A stretch of DNA of 9,535 bases, taken from NCBI GenBank assembly GCA_002422265.1, contig DIUB01000091.1:1-9535 (forward strand), written 5' to 3'. The DNA is from Geobacter sp. UBA6169. GTDB lineage: Bacteria; Desulfobacterota; Desulfuromonadia; Geobacterales; Pseudopelobacteraceae. Shown piece after piece: positions 1 through 6,748 of the stretch. Each line of letters opens with the position of its first letter. Position 1 is the stretch's first letter. The translations under genes and the position numbers were made by a program. The notes beneath the pieces were generated by a model, which saw only the letters and a program-made list of their open reading frames with translations, made no database searches and was not told where the DNA came from.

Positions 1-1191
1 ACTGAGCTTCGGGAGAGGATTCTTAAAAAATACCGGATACCGACAACCTACTCAATTATCACCAGCACCCTGGGTGACCGCGGGGTTGTACAGAATCAGG
101 CCCAGTTCTATCGCAATGAGGCCCGTGAGGTGTTCAAGCTTCCCTGGGTTGAGGCCGGCAGTCACACCTTTTCCCATCCGTTTTACTGGCAGGATACCGA
201 ACAGGCGAGACAGGGGTATGACGCCAGATACCTGCCGATTCCGGGCTATTCCTTCGATCTTACGGCTGAAATTCCGGATTCCGCCGACTTTATCAATAAA
301 AATCTGCTTCCTCCCGGTAAAAAGACAAAGTTGCTGCAGTGGTCGGGGGACTGTACCCCCGGGCCGGATGCACTGGCTGCGACGTATGCTGCCGGCCTGG
401 GTAACATCAACGGCGGCTATACCTTGATCACCAGGTCTAACAAATCAATCACGTCTGTTGCACCCCTCGGTGTATCAAAAGGCGGCTGGTTCCAGGTGTT
501 TGCTCCCAATAAGAATGAGAACGTCTACACCAACGAATGGACCGGACCGTTTTACGGCTATCGTCGGGTGATCGAGACCTTTGAGCTGACCGATACCCCC
601 CGCCGCCTGAAGCCGATCAATATCTACTACCATACCTATTCCGTCACGAAAGAGGCTGGTCGCCGTGCCCTGGAGGAAGTCTATGACTGGGCGCTGGCCC
701 AGCAGCCCCACGCGGCTTTTACCTCCGACTACGTCAACAAGGTGCTGGATTTTAACCGAACCGTTGTGGCCCGTTCCGGCGTTGGCTGGCTGATCCGTAA
801 CAAAGGGGATCTGCGGCAGTTGCGATTACCGATCAGCATCGGGTATCCCGATCTGATTGCCAGCCGTAACGTGCTTGGGTTCAGCGAGCACAACGATCAG
901 CGGTACATCCATCTGGGCCCGGGTGGTGAGGCATATCTGCAGCTGTCAAAGGCTCCTCCTGCAATCCCCTGGTTGGCTTCGCTTCCAGCCAGAATTGAGC
1001 AGTTCAAGCGGACATCAGATGGTATGGAACTGACCCTGACCGCTCATCAAGACGGCACAATCCGGTTTGGCAATGCAGCCGGTTGCCGTCTGCTCAGCAG
1101 CGGCAAGCCGTTGCCGGTGACCAGGGAAGGAATGTTGCTGGCAGCCCCCATTACTTCAGGAACCTATGCCGTTACACTTGTCTGCCGATAA
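1..1191 (+). CDS. pelA: PelA, C-terminal part (periplasmic polysaccharide deacetylase), 5' end outside the window
   Basis: The reading frame is open from base 1 and ends at TAA 1189-1191, giving 396 residues. PelA of P. aeruginosa is about 948 residues, so roughly the last 40% is present. PelA is a periplasmic two-domain enzyme with an N-terminal glycoside hydrolase and a C-terminal carbohydrate-esterase-like deacetylase that removes acetyl groups from Pel before export. The visible segment has the metal-binding histidine motif GSHTFSHPF (H55 and H59 of the fragment, HxxxH), corresponding in position to the metal-ligand histidines near residue 600 of P. aeruginosa PelA. Other family-like stretches are QWSGDCTPG (114-122) and YYHTYS (H211). 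From about residue 260 the chain looks like a beta-rich tail. The hydrolase domain, signal peptide and Asp metal ligand motif would lie upstream and cannot be checked. A GTG at 130 opens a shorter frame but falls inside the conserved domain. Assignment is firm because the next six pel genes follow. Confidence 0.93.
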   Translation, partial: TELRERILKKYRIPTTYSIITSTLGDRGVVQNQAQFYRNEAREVFKLPWVEAGSHTFSHPFYWQDTEQARQGYDARYLPIPGYSFDLTAEIPDSADFINKNLLPPGKKTKLLQWSGDCTPGPDALAATYAAGLGNINGGYTLITRSNKSITSVAPLGVSKGGWFQVFAPNKNENVYTNEWTGPFYGYRRVIETFELTDTPRRLKPINIYYHTYSVTKEAGRRALEEVYDWALAQQPHAAFTSDYVNKVLDFNRTVVARSGVGWLIRNKGDLRQLRLPISIGYPDLIASRNVLGFSEHNDQRYIHLGPGGEAYLQLSKAPPAIPWLASLPARIEQFKRTSDGMELTLTAHQDGTIRFGNAAGCRLLSSGKPLPVTREGMLLAAPITSGTYAVTLVCR

Positions 1192-2065
1192 AAAGCCACG
1201 TCGGGAACGATTTGCCGGACCGCTGGCCATCGGAGGTCTGGCCGGAGTGGGGCTGTTGCTGCTGGTGGTGCTCTATCCGGAGAAGAGTCTGCTCAGGCTG
1301 CTGGCAACGCCCGATGTGACCAGTCCGGCCCAGCAGCGCTATCTGGAGGCACTGGTACAGATGCGTGATGGAGATACCGAGCTGGTGATCCCCCTGGTAC
1401 GCAGCTATCTGGCAGCAGGCTGTACGGAAAAGGCATCCCGGGCACTTGGCTACCATGTCAGGGCCAGTCTGACTTCTGATCAGGAACAGGCCATCAGGAA
1501 GCTGCGTTATGAGTTGCGCCGGCAGGAGCTGGAGTTGCTGGTGGCCGGTGAGCCGGGATGGGAAGAGGCGCGCCGGCGATATGTCGAGCAGATTGAAGAA
1601 CTGCGTCAGGCCGGTGCCTCTCCCCGTGATTTGGCCCGGTATCTTGGTGATGCCCGCCGTGCCGGTGATGAGCAAACAGCCCGTTATCTGGAGCGCTTGC
1701 TGGGACAAGACACCCTGCAGCAGGATGGTGACTCGCTGATGGTCGCGGCAGAACTGGCTCTGGGTAAAGGGGATTACCGGGCTGCTGCCGGTTTCTATTT
1801 TCAGGGAATGACAGCCGCTGCAAACCGTGATGAGCAGCGCCGCCTCTTCCTGAGCGGAATTCGGACCCTGCAGTCCGGTAACCTCTTACAGGAAGCGGTG
1901 GCGGCTGCACAAAAGTACCAGCAACCGTTGTCCGGTGACCGCCAAACCTTGCTGGCTTTGACCCGGCTGGCTCTGGCTGCAAACCGACCCGATCTGGCCC
2001 AGCAGTATGTGCGACGTGCCTTGGGGATGTCATCATCGCCGGACAAAATTGAGGCACGACCATGA
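1166..2065 (+). CDS. Inner-membrane-anchored TPR protein, N-terminal half of a split PelB
   Basis: This 299-residue protein has a short basic cytoplasmic segment (KKPRRERF, residues 9-16), one transmembrane helix at about 18-37 and then YPEKSLLRLLA. It has no signal-peptidase site, so it should stay anchored with its bulk in the periplasm. The rest is helical and resembles degenerate TPRs, clearest at about 54-87, 188-222 and 260-290, with a highly charged Arg/Glu-rich helical stretch at 105-150. In P. aeruginosa, PelB begins with a similar membrane helix followed by TPRs that contact PelA. By position and architecture this is that N-terminal part as a separate protein (299 + 940 = 1239 residues, against about 1193 for the single-chain PelB). 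The ATG overlaps pelA by 26 bases in another frame. AGGAA at 1158-1162 is only three bases from it, and TTG 1178 is an alternative start. The stop overlaps the next start as ATGA. The membrane TPR reading is firm; the PelB equivalence is inferred. Confidence 0.8.
   Translation: MPLHLSADKKPRRERFAGPLAIGGLAGVGLLLLVVLYPEKSLLRLLATPDVTSPAQQRYLEALVQMRDGDTELVIPLVRSYLAAGCTEKASRALGYHVRASLTSDQEQAIRKLRYELRRQELELLVAGEPGWEEARRRYVEQIEELRQAGASPRDLARYLGDARRAGDEQTARYLERLLGQDTLQQDGDSLMVAAELALGKGDYRAAAGFYFQGMTAAANRDEQRRLFLSGIRTLQSGNLLQEAVAAAQKYQQPLSGDRQTLLALTRLALAANRPDLAQQYVRRALGMSSSPDKIEARP
2051..2054 (+). promoter_or_regulatory. Ribosome binding site of pelB
   Basis: GAGG sits seven bases before ATG 2062, inside the last codons of the upstream TPR gene. 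It supports this ATG as an independent start that adds a signal peptide, rather than an internal methionine of a broken longer gene. Confidence 0.5.
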
Positions 2066-4884
2066 GAACCGGCCTGATCAAAACAACCGGGTTGCTGCTG
2101 GTTGCCGCACAGATACTGCCGACAGCAGCTGAGGCAGAGCAGGCGGTCCCGACTATCCCCGAGATTCGGGCGGTTTTTGAGCAGGAGTTGTTTGATCTGG
2201 CCCATACCGTGTTTCTGGCTAACGGTAATCTGCCCGAGGCGCTGGGTGTGGTTGAAAAGGCGGTCAAGGCCCGGCCCCATGACCTGGTCTGGCGTCGTAA
2301 GGCCGCCCGGACCGCTGTCTGGGCCGGACGGTCAGATCTGGCCCTGGATCACTGGTACTTCCTGGCCCTGCGCGGTGACCAAGAGGCCTACGGTGAGGCC
2401 CTCACCCTTTCCCGGGCTCTGCAGGAGTTTCCTCTACGCAAGCACTTACTGGGACAGGCCGTTACCAGGGGAACGGCAGATCAGGCCATGGAGCAAGAGT
2501 ATCTGGCGGTGACTGAAGGGATGGGACTGCCGCAGGAGGCCTATGATCTGCTCCGTTCAGGCAGCCTGGGACGGAATGACCCGCTCTGGCGTCTGACCGA
2601 GCAGGCCCGTCTGGCCGAACATCTGGGAATGCCGGAAGAGGCGATTCAGGCCTGGCAGCAGCGGGCGATCCTGCAACCGCTCACCAGTGATGAGGCCCTC
2701 AAGCTGGCTGCGCTCTGGTATGGCCAGGGGGATACGGAACAGGCCTGGCAGGCCCTTGATACGACAGCAGCACAGGCTACTGCTGATGCTGTACCGTTCT
2801 GGCGCACCTATGCCGACCTTTCCTGGGCCCAAGGCCATGCCGAACAGGCAGCCCGTGCCGCTGCGATCATGATCCGCTCCGGCAGCGCCCTTGAGGCCGA
2901 CTATCTCAGGCTGCTGGAGTTGTACCGTAACGATGCACCAGAACGGGCCTACGGTTATGCCCTGCAGGGCTGGCAGCGCTTTCTTAAGCCGCAATTCTGG
3001 TACGCCCTGGTTGATACCGGTCTGCGCAGCGGTCGTGAGCAGGAGTTGATTCATTTTCTGCAAAGTCTGGATGCTCAGCAGCGCAAGGTGCTGGCAGCGG
3101 ACCCCCGTTCCTGGATGGCCGTATCGCAGGTGTACCGGCAGGCAGGGCAACTGCAGCAGGCCCTGACTGCGGCCCGTGTGGCTGTGCGGCTGGCACCTGA
3201 TGCAGCAGATCTGCTGAGCAGCTACCTCTGGCTGCTGGTGGATCTGAAACAGAGCGCCGAACTGCAGCCCCTCGTACGTCAATGGGAAGGGCGGCTTGCC
3301 CTGTTGCCGGAGCTGCGTGAACCATTGGCTGCCGCACTGATGCTGGCGGGGGATACGCCTCGTGCCCTGCGGCACTACCGCGTCCTGGCACCACAGCGGC
3401 AGGATGATCCGGCCTGGCTGGCCTCATTTGGTGATGTTCTGGAACAGGCCAGTCATCAGGAAGCGGCCTGGGAGATCAGGCGTCGGGCCTACCGTCTGCT
3501 GCAGCAGACAGCAGCAGACGCAAACCTTGATGAGCGGCGCAGACAGCTGACCAGGGCTCAGCTGCTGTTGCACCTGCGGCGGGGGGATGAACTGTCTGGC
3601 GTTGTCTACCATATTGCTGCGAATTTGAAGAAAGACTTCGGCACGGAACTGGTCATGGGCTGGGCCATGGCCACCGGGCAGACCGACCTGGCCCGGCTCT
3701 GGTACTGGCGACATCTGGCCCGGGCCGTACAACGGCCGGAATGGGCCCGTCTGGGGCTGGCCCTTGAAGAAAATGACCGGACAACCATGGCCGATCTGCT
3801 GGACGGCAAGCTGGAGCAGCTGCCGTACCGTGACGCGGTTGAGGCAGCCCGGCGTACGGGTTGGACAGCGCTGGCAGAAGAGCATTCCTTTAACCGCTTA
3901 CAGCTGAACCATGATGACCATTTGCTTGATACACAGGTTCGACAGCTGTACGGCAGTCGTCCCGGATTCATCCAGACCTCGCTGCAGGCCAGAGACCAGG
4001 CCGGGGTGGGATGGCTTGCATCAAGGCTGACGCTCAGTCAGCCGCTCACCAGCCGCTACAGCCTGCTGGTCGAGCTGACCGAACGGCAGTTCAGTCTGCT
4101 GCGCAGTAATGTGTTGGGCAGCATCCCCCGTACCGATCTTGGCGGCACGCTGGCCGTGACCCGCCGTCATGAGGGTGGACAGTTGGTGATGGAGCTGGGG
4201 GTACGGGATGGCGGCACAGCTGTCCAGCCGACTGCAGCAGTTGCCGGCAGCTGGCGCTTATGGCATGACCTGCAGCTGTCCGGTCGGTTTGCTTATCACG
4301 AGCGGGCTGAGGAAACCGCTGCCCTGGCAGTCGGAGGAGCGCGCGACCGATTGCAGCTGCTTGTTGCGGGAAGTCTGACAGCATCCGATACGGTTGCACT
4401 GGAGTTGTCCTCGGTGCGCTTGTATGATCAGGATCGGCAGTATCTGGGGCAGGGGCAGGCGGTGTCGCTGGAACTGCGGCACCAGATTACCCGTGCCTGG
4501 CCGGATTATGGTCTGCGCCTGTTTGGCGGCTACAGCATCTACCGGGCTGACGGCAGTGTGAGCAGCCGCACCGCAGCGCTGGTGCCGGTCGGTACGTTGC
4601 CGACGGCAGCGTTCTTTGTACCCAAAAGCTACGGTTCGCTGGGGGCCGGGATCTTCCTGGGAGAGACCTGGAAGGGCACCTACACCCGTGACTGGAAGCC
4701 GTTTGCTGCGGCGGACGTGAGTTGGAACAGCAGTTCAGGCACCGGCTTTTCATATAGCCTGGGCATGGTGGGTCCGGTTTTTGGGCTTGATCAGCTGTTG
4801 CTGGAGCTGACCCAGGGCAGCGGTCAATTCGGTATGAATGATCTAAGCACCACTATCGGTATCAGGTACCGTTATTTTTACTAA
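2062..4884 (+). CDS. pelB: PelB outer-membrane export porin: signal peptide, TPR superhelix, C-terminal beta-barrel
   Basis: This 940-residue protein is the Pel export channel. Residues 1-25 form a Sec signal peptide (basic R2/K7, hydrophobic 9-20, likely cleavage after AEA25). Residues of about 30-620 are alpha-helical TPR-like repeats rich in Ala, Leu, Gln and Trp; in the family these form a periplasmic superhelix that docks the PelA deacetylase and guides the polymer. From about 645 the character changes to alternating hydrophobic/polar strands, and the chain ends in the aromatic RYRYFY, typical of an outer-membrane barrel with a C-terminal insertion signal. The roughly 295-residue barrel fits the 16-stranded model for PelB. 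It lacks the N-terminal inner-membrane helix of P. aeruginosa PelB, which is in the preceding gene. Start ATG 2062 overlaps that gene's stop as ATGA, with GAGG at 2051-2054 as a plausible ribosome site. A 27-base gap separates it from pelC. Confidence 0.92.
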   Translation: MRTGLIKTTGLLLVAAQILPTAAEAEQAVPTIPEIRAVFEQELFDLAHTVFLANGNLPEALGVVEKAVKARPHDLVWRRKAARTAVWAGRSDLALDHWYFLALRGDQEAYGEALTLSRALQEFPLRKHLLGQAVTRGTADQAMEQEYLAVTEGMGLPQEAYDLLRSGSLGRNDPLWRLTEQARLAEHLGMPEEAIQAWQQRAILQPLTSDEALKLAALWYGQGDTEQAWQALDTTAAQATADAVPFWRTYADLSWAQGHAEQAARAAAIMIRSGSALEADYLRLLELYRNDAPERAYGYALQGWQRFLKPQFWYALVDTGLRSGREQELIHFLQSLDAQQRKVLAADPRSWMAVSQVYRQAGQLQQALTAARVAVRLAPDAADLLSSYLWLLVDLKQSAELQPLVRQWEGRLALLPELREPLAAALMLAGDTPRALRHYRVLAPQRQDDPAWLASFGDVLEQASHQEAAWEIRRRAYRLLQQTAADANLDERRRQLTRAQLLLHLRRGDELSGVVYHIAANLKKDFGTELVMGWAMATGQTDLARLWYWRHLARAVQRPEWARLGLALEENDRTTMADLLDGKLEQLPYRDAVEAARRTGWTALAEEHSFNRLQLNHDDHLLDTQVRQLYGSRPGFIQTSLQARDQAGVGWLASRLTLSQPLTSRYSLLVELTERQFSLLRSNVLGSIPRTDLGGTLAVTRRHEGGQLVMELGVRDGGTAVQPTAAVAGSWRLWHDLQLSGRFAYHERAEETAALAVGGARDRLQLLVAGSLTASDTVALELSSVRLYDQDRQYLGQGQAVSLELRHQITRAWPDYGLRLFGGYSIYRADGSVSSRTAALVPVGTLPTAAFFVPKSYGSLGAGIFLGETWKGTYTRDWKPFAAADVSWNSSSGTGFSYSLGMVGPVFGLDQLLLELTQGSGQFGMNDLSTTIGIRYRYFY
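3493..3520 (+). repeat. Perfect 10-base inverted repeat inside pelB
   Basis: CGTCTGCTGC at 3493-3502 is exactly complementary to GCAGCAGACG at 3511-3520, with an eight-base loop. The nested stretch 3494-3509 is itself a perfect 16-base palindrome, so two alternative hairpins are possible. It encodes the Leu-Leu-Gln-Gln...Ala-Ala part of a TPR helix, where CTG/CAG/GCA codons are common, so it may be a by-product of codon choice. No T-run follows, so it is not a terminator. Confidence 0.5.
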
Positions 4885-4899
4885 TCTGCTGAAGATACC

Positions 4900-4905
4900 A
4901 GGAGG
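4900..4905 (+). promoter_or_regulatory. Strong Shine-Dalgarno of pelC
   Basis: AGGAGG lies six bases before ATG 4912, in the only real intergenic gap in the window (27 bases). It is a full consensus site at near-ideal spacing, whereas most other junctions depend on overlapping stop and start codons with weaker sites. It fixes the pelC start. Confidence 0.85.
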
Positions 4906-4911
4906 AATCCC

Positions 4912-5433
4912 ATGAAACGTCTGCTGTTGCTGTTTGCAGGTCTGCTGGCCCTTACCGCCTGTACCACCCTGCACCAGGGGGTGCGTGAGTCTGCCGCGCC
5001 GGATACCGTTTGGACAGTGCTGCCGTTTATCAACAACACCGAGACCCCCTTTGCTGCCGAACGGGCAGAGGCGATCAGCACGGCACTACTCTATGCTCGT
5101 GGTATCCAGCAGGTGGCCGTCATGCCTGTTGAGCCGTCAGCTGAAGCCGAACCGCCGGTTGATCGGGGGCTGAAACGGCGTCAAGACGGGGTTGCATGGG
5201 CCAAAAAACAGCAGATTCGCTACGCCTTGCAGGGAACGGTGACGGAGTGGCGTTATAAGGTGGGGCTGGATGGCGAGCCGGTGGCCGGTTTCACTCTGCA
5301 GCTGATAGACCTGCAGAACGACAAGGTGATCTGGACCGGCAGCTCAGGCAAGAGCGGCTGGAGCAGAGAGGCGGTCAGTGCCGTTGCCCAGCAGGTGCTG
5401 GAGAAGCTGATTGCCACCATCGAGCTGCGCTAG
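4912..5433 (+). CDS. pelC: PelC outer-membrane lipoprotein, periplasmic export ring
   Basis: This 173-residue lipoprotein matches the usual PelC length (about 172). Residues 1-16 are a lipoprotein signal with lipobox LTAC; Cys17 would be lipidated and, having no Asp at +2 (Thr follows), sent to the outer membrane. The mature part has the alternating beta/alpha pattern of PelC: TVWTVLPFINNT (32-43), QIRYALQGTVTEWRYKVG (101-118) and KVIWTGSSGKSGW (138-150). In solved homologues PelC forms a twelve-membered ring on the periplasmic side of the PelB barrel, with an acidic face that guides the positively charged polymer. D120 is a candidate for the conserved acidic residue, but only by position. 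A Pro/Glu-rich, then basic, stretch at 73-92 (ending GLKRR) is probably a loop. The start is set by AGGAGG at 4900-4905. The stop is one base from the pelD ATG, so the two are probably translationally coupled. Confidence 0.94.
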   Translation: MKRLLLLFAGLLALTACTTLHQGVRESAAPDTVWTVLPFINNTETPFAAERAEAISTALLYARGIQQVAVMPVEPSAEAEPPVDRGLKRRQDGVAWAKKQQIRYALQGTVTEWRYKVGLDGEPVAGFTLQLIDLQNDKVIWTGSSGKSGWSREAVSAVAQQVLEKLIATIELR

Positions 5434-5434
5434 G

Positions 5435-6748
5435 ATGCAGCCGTTGCACGGCATAGCTGCCAGTTTTTCCCGTCTGGTACCCTGGCTTGAATCCTTGGCC
5501 CTGACACTGGTGATACCGGTGGTGGGGATGCTGTTCAACCCGGATGACCCATATTTCATTCGGGCAGAGTTTCGCTGGCTCTGGTTCGGCCCCCTGCTGG
5601 TGGCGCTCCGCTACGGTATTGCCCCGGCCCTTGCCTCGATTTCGCTGCTGGCAGCCCTCTGGCTGGGAGCTATGCTGGCAGGACGGACAACCGCCCCGTT
5701 TCCCTTGCACTTCATGTTGGGCGGATCGTTGCTGGTCTTGATTGCCGGTCAATTCAGCAGCATCTGGTCAACCCGGTTACGTCGAGCAGAACAGCTCTCC
5801 CGCCATGCAGAAGAGCGGTTTCAACAGCTGTCGCGGGCCTATTTCATGGTGCGTCACTCCCATGATCGTTTGGAACAGAACCTGATCAGCCGTCCGGTGA
5901 CCTTGCGGCAGGGGATGATGGAGTTGCGCCGTCTGCTGAGTCAAGGTGAACTGCCTGTCAGCCGGGCTTTTGCCGGGGAGCTGTTGGTGATCCTGGCGCA
6001 CTATGGCTCGCTTACCAGTGCAGCCCTTTATCAGGTGAAGGATGGCCGGGTGTTGCCTGAGCCGTTGGCCCGTTGCGGGCAGGGGGCGACGTTGCGCCCT
6101 GACGATCTGCTGCTGCGGGCAGCCCTGGAGTCCGGTAACACTGCATACCAAACTGTCAGTCGTCTGGGGGAGGGGCAGCACAGCAGCTACCTGGTGGCAG
6201 CGCCGCTCAGGAGCAGCAGTGGTGTTATCTCAGGTGTGCTGCTGGTGGATGATATGCCGTTTATGGCGCTGCACCGTGAGACGCTGCAGATTCTGGGTGT
6301 GCTGCTGGCCTATGCCGCTGATCAGGTGGAGGCTGTTGAGTTGGCCCACCGGATTATCGCCGTCTACCCGGATTGTCCGCTTGCCTTTGGGGCAGAGCTG
6401 GTCAAGATGATCCATTTGCAGCAGGATCTGGATGTGGTCAGCACCCTGACTGTTGTCAGGCTGGCGCCCGGGCCGTATCTGAACGAGCTCTGTATGATGT
6501 TTGAACGTCAGCAGCGCGGACTTGACCACAGCTGGCGTCGGGATCTGGGCTGGGATGTACAGTTTGTGACCTTGATGCCGTTTTCTGGTCCGGCTGCCAT
6601 GGAGGGATACCAGAGCCGTTTGAACGAGGTGTTGCAGAAACAGTTCCAGATGAATTTCAAGAGTGCCGGTATCCGCTTTAAGTACCTGATGCTGTCGTGC
6701 GAAGAGCCGGTTCTGCAGCTGGCTAACCTGCTGACGGATGAGCCATGA
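5435..6748 (+). CDS. pelD: PelD, inner-membrane c-di-GMP receptor
   Basis: PelD switches Pel synthesis on after the transcript is made. The 437-residue protein (P. aeruginosa: 455) has about four membrane helices in residues 18-110, a charged helical linker at 113-150 (coiled-coil in the family), a GAF domain at roughly 170-310 and a degenerate GGDEF domain to the end. The GGDEF active-site motif is absent, as expected. The c-di-GMP binding I-site-like motif is present as R361-G-L-D364, matching R367/D370 of P. aeruginosa; R395 is well placed for its R402, and R158 in ISRPVTLR for R161. The fold should therefore bind c-di-GMP and not make it. ATG 5435, one base after the pelC stop, is preferred; a TTG at 5411 would add eight residues overlapping pelC with no better ribosome site. 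The stop overlaps the pelE start as ATGA. Confidence 0.94.
   Translation: MQPLHGIAASFSRLVPWLESLALTLVIPVVGMLFNPDDPYFIRAEFRWLWFGPLLVALRYGIAPALASISLLAALWLGAMLAGRTTAPFPLHFMLGGSLLVLIAGQFSSIWSTRLRRAEQLSRHAEERFQQLSRAYFMVRHSHDRLEQNLISRPVTLRQGMMELRRLLSQGELPVSRAFAGELLVILAHYGSLTSAALYQVKDGRVLPEPLARCGQGATLRPDDLLLRAALESGNTAYQTVSRLGEGQHSSYLVAAPLRSSSGVISGVLLVDDMPFMALHRETLQILGVLLAYAADQVEAVELAHRIIAVYPDCPLAFGAELVKMIHLQQDLDVVSTLTVVRLAPGPYLNELCMMFERQQRGLDHSWRRDLGWDVQFVTLMPFSGPAAMEGYQSRLNEVLQKQFQMNFKSAGIRFKYLMLSCEEPVLQLANLLTDEP

Noticed and set aside
130..132. GTG 130 as the true start of a short PelA
   Set aside because: The frame is open to base 1 with sequence that fits the deacetylase fold, so the gene simply continues upstream of the window.
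74..427. Plus-strand 117-codon frame overlapping pelA
   Set aside because: Arg/Pro-rich shadow frame inside the conserved deacetylase domain.
1494..2267. Long minus-strand open frame (257 codons) across the TPR gene and pelB start
   Set aside because: It lies opposite two well-supported genes, has no recognisable domain, and its composition is that of a shadow frame in GC-rich DNA.
2557..3375. Minus-strand open frame of 272 codons opposite pelB
   Set aside because: Low-complexity Gln/Pro/Leu-rich translation is the antisense of TPR codons (CTG/CAG); no family resemblance.
5411..5434. TTG 5411 as the pelD start
   Set aside because: It would overlap pelC by 23 bases without a ribosome site; ATG 5435 directly after the pelC stop is simpler and gives the expected N-terminus.
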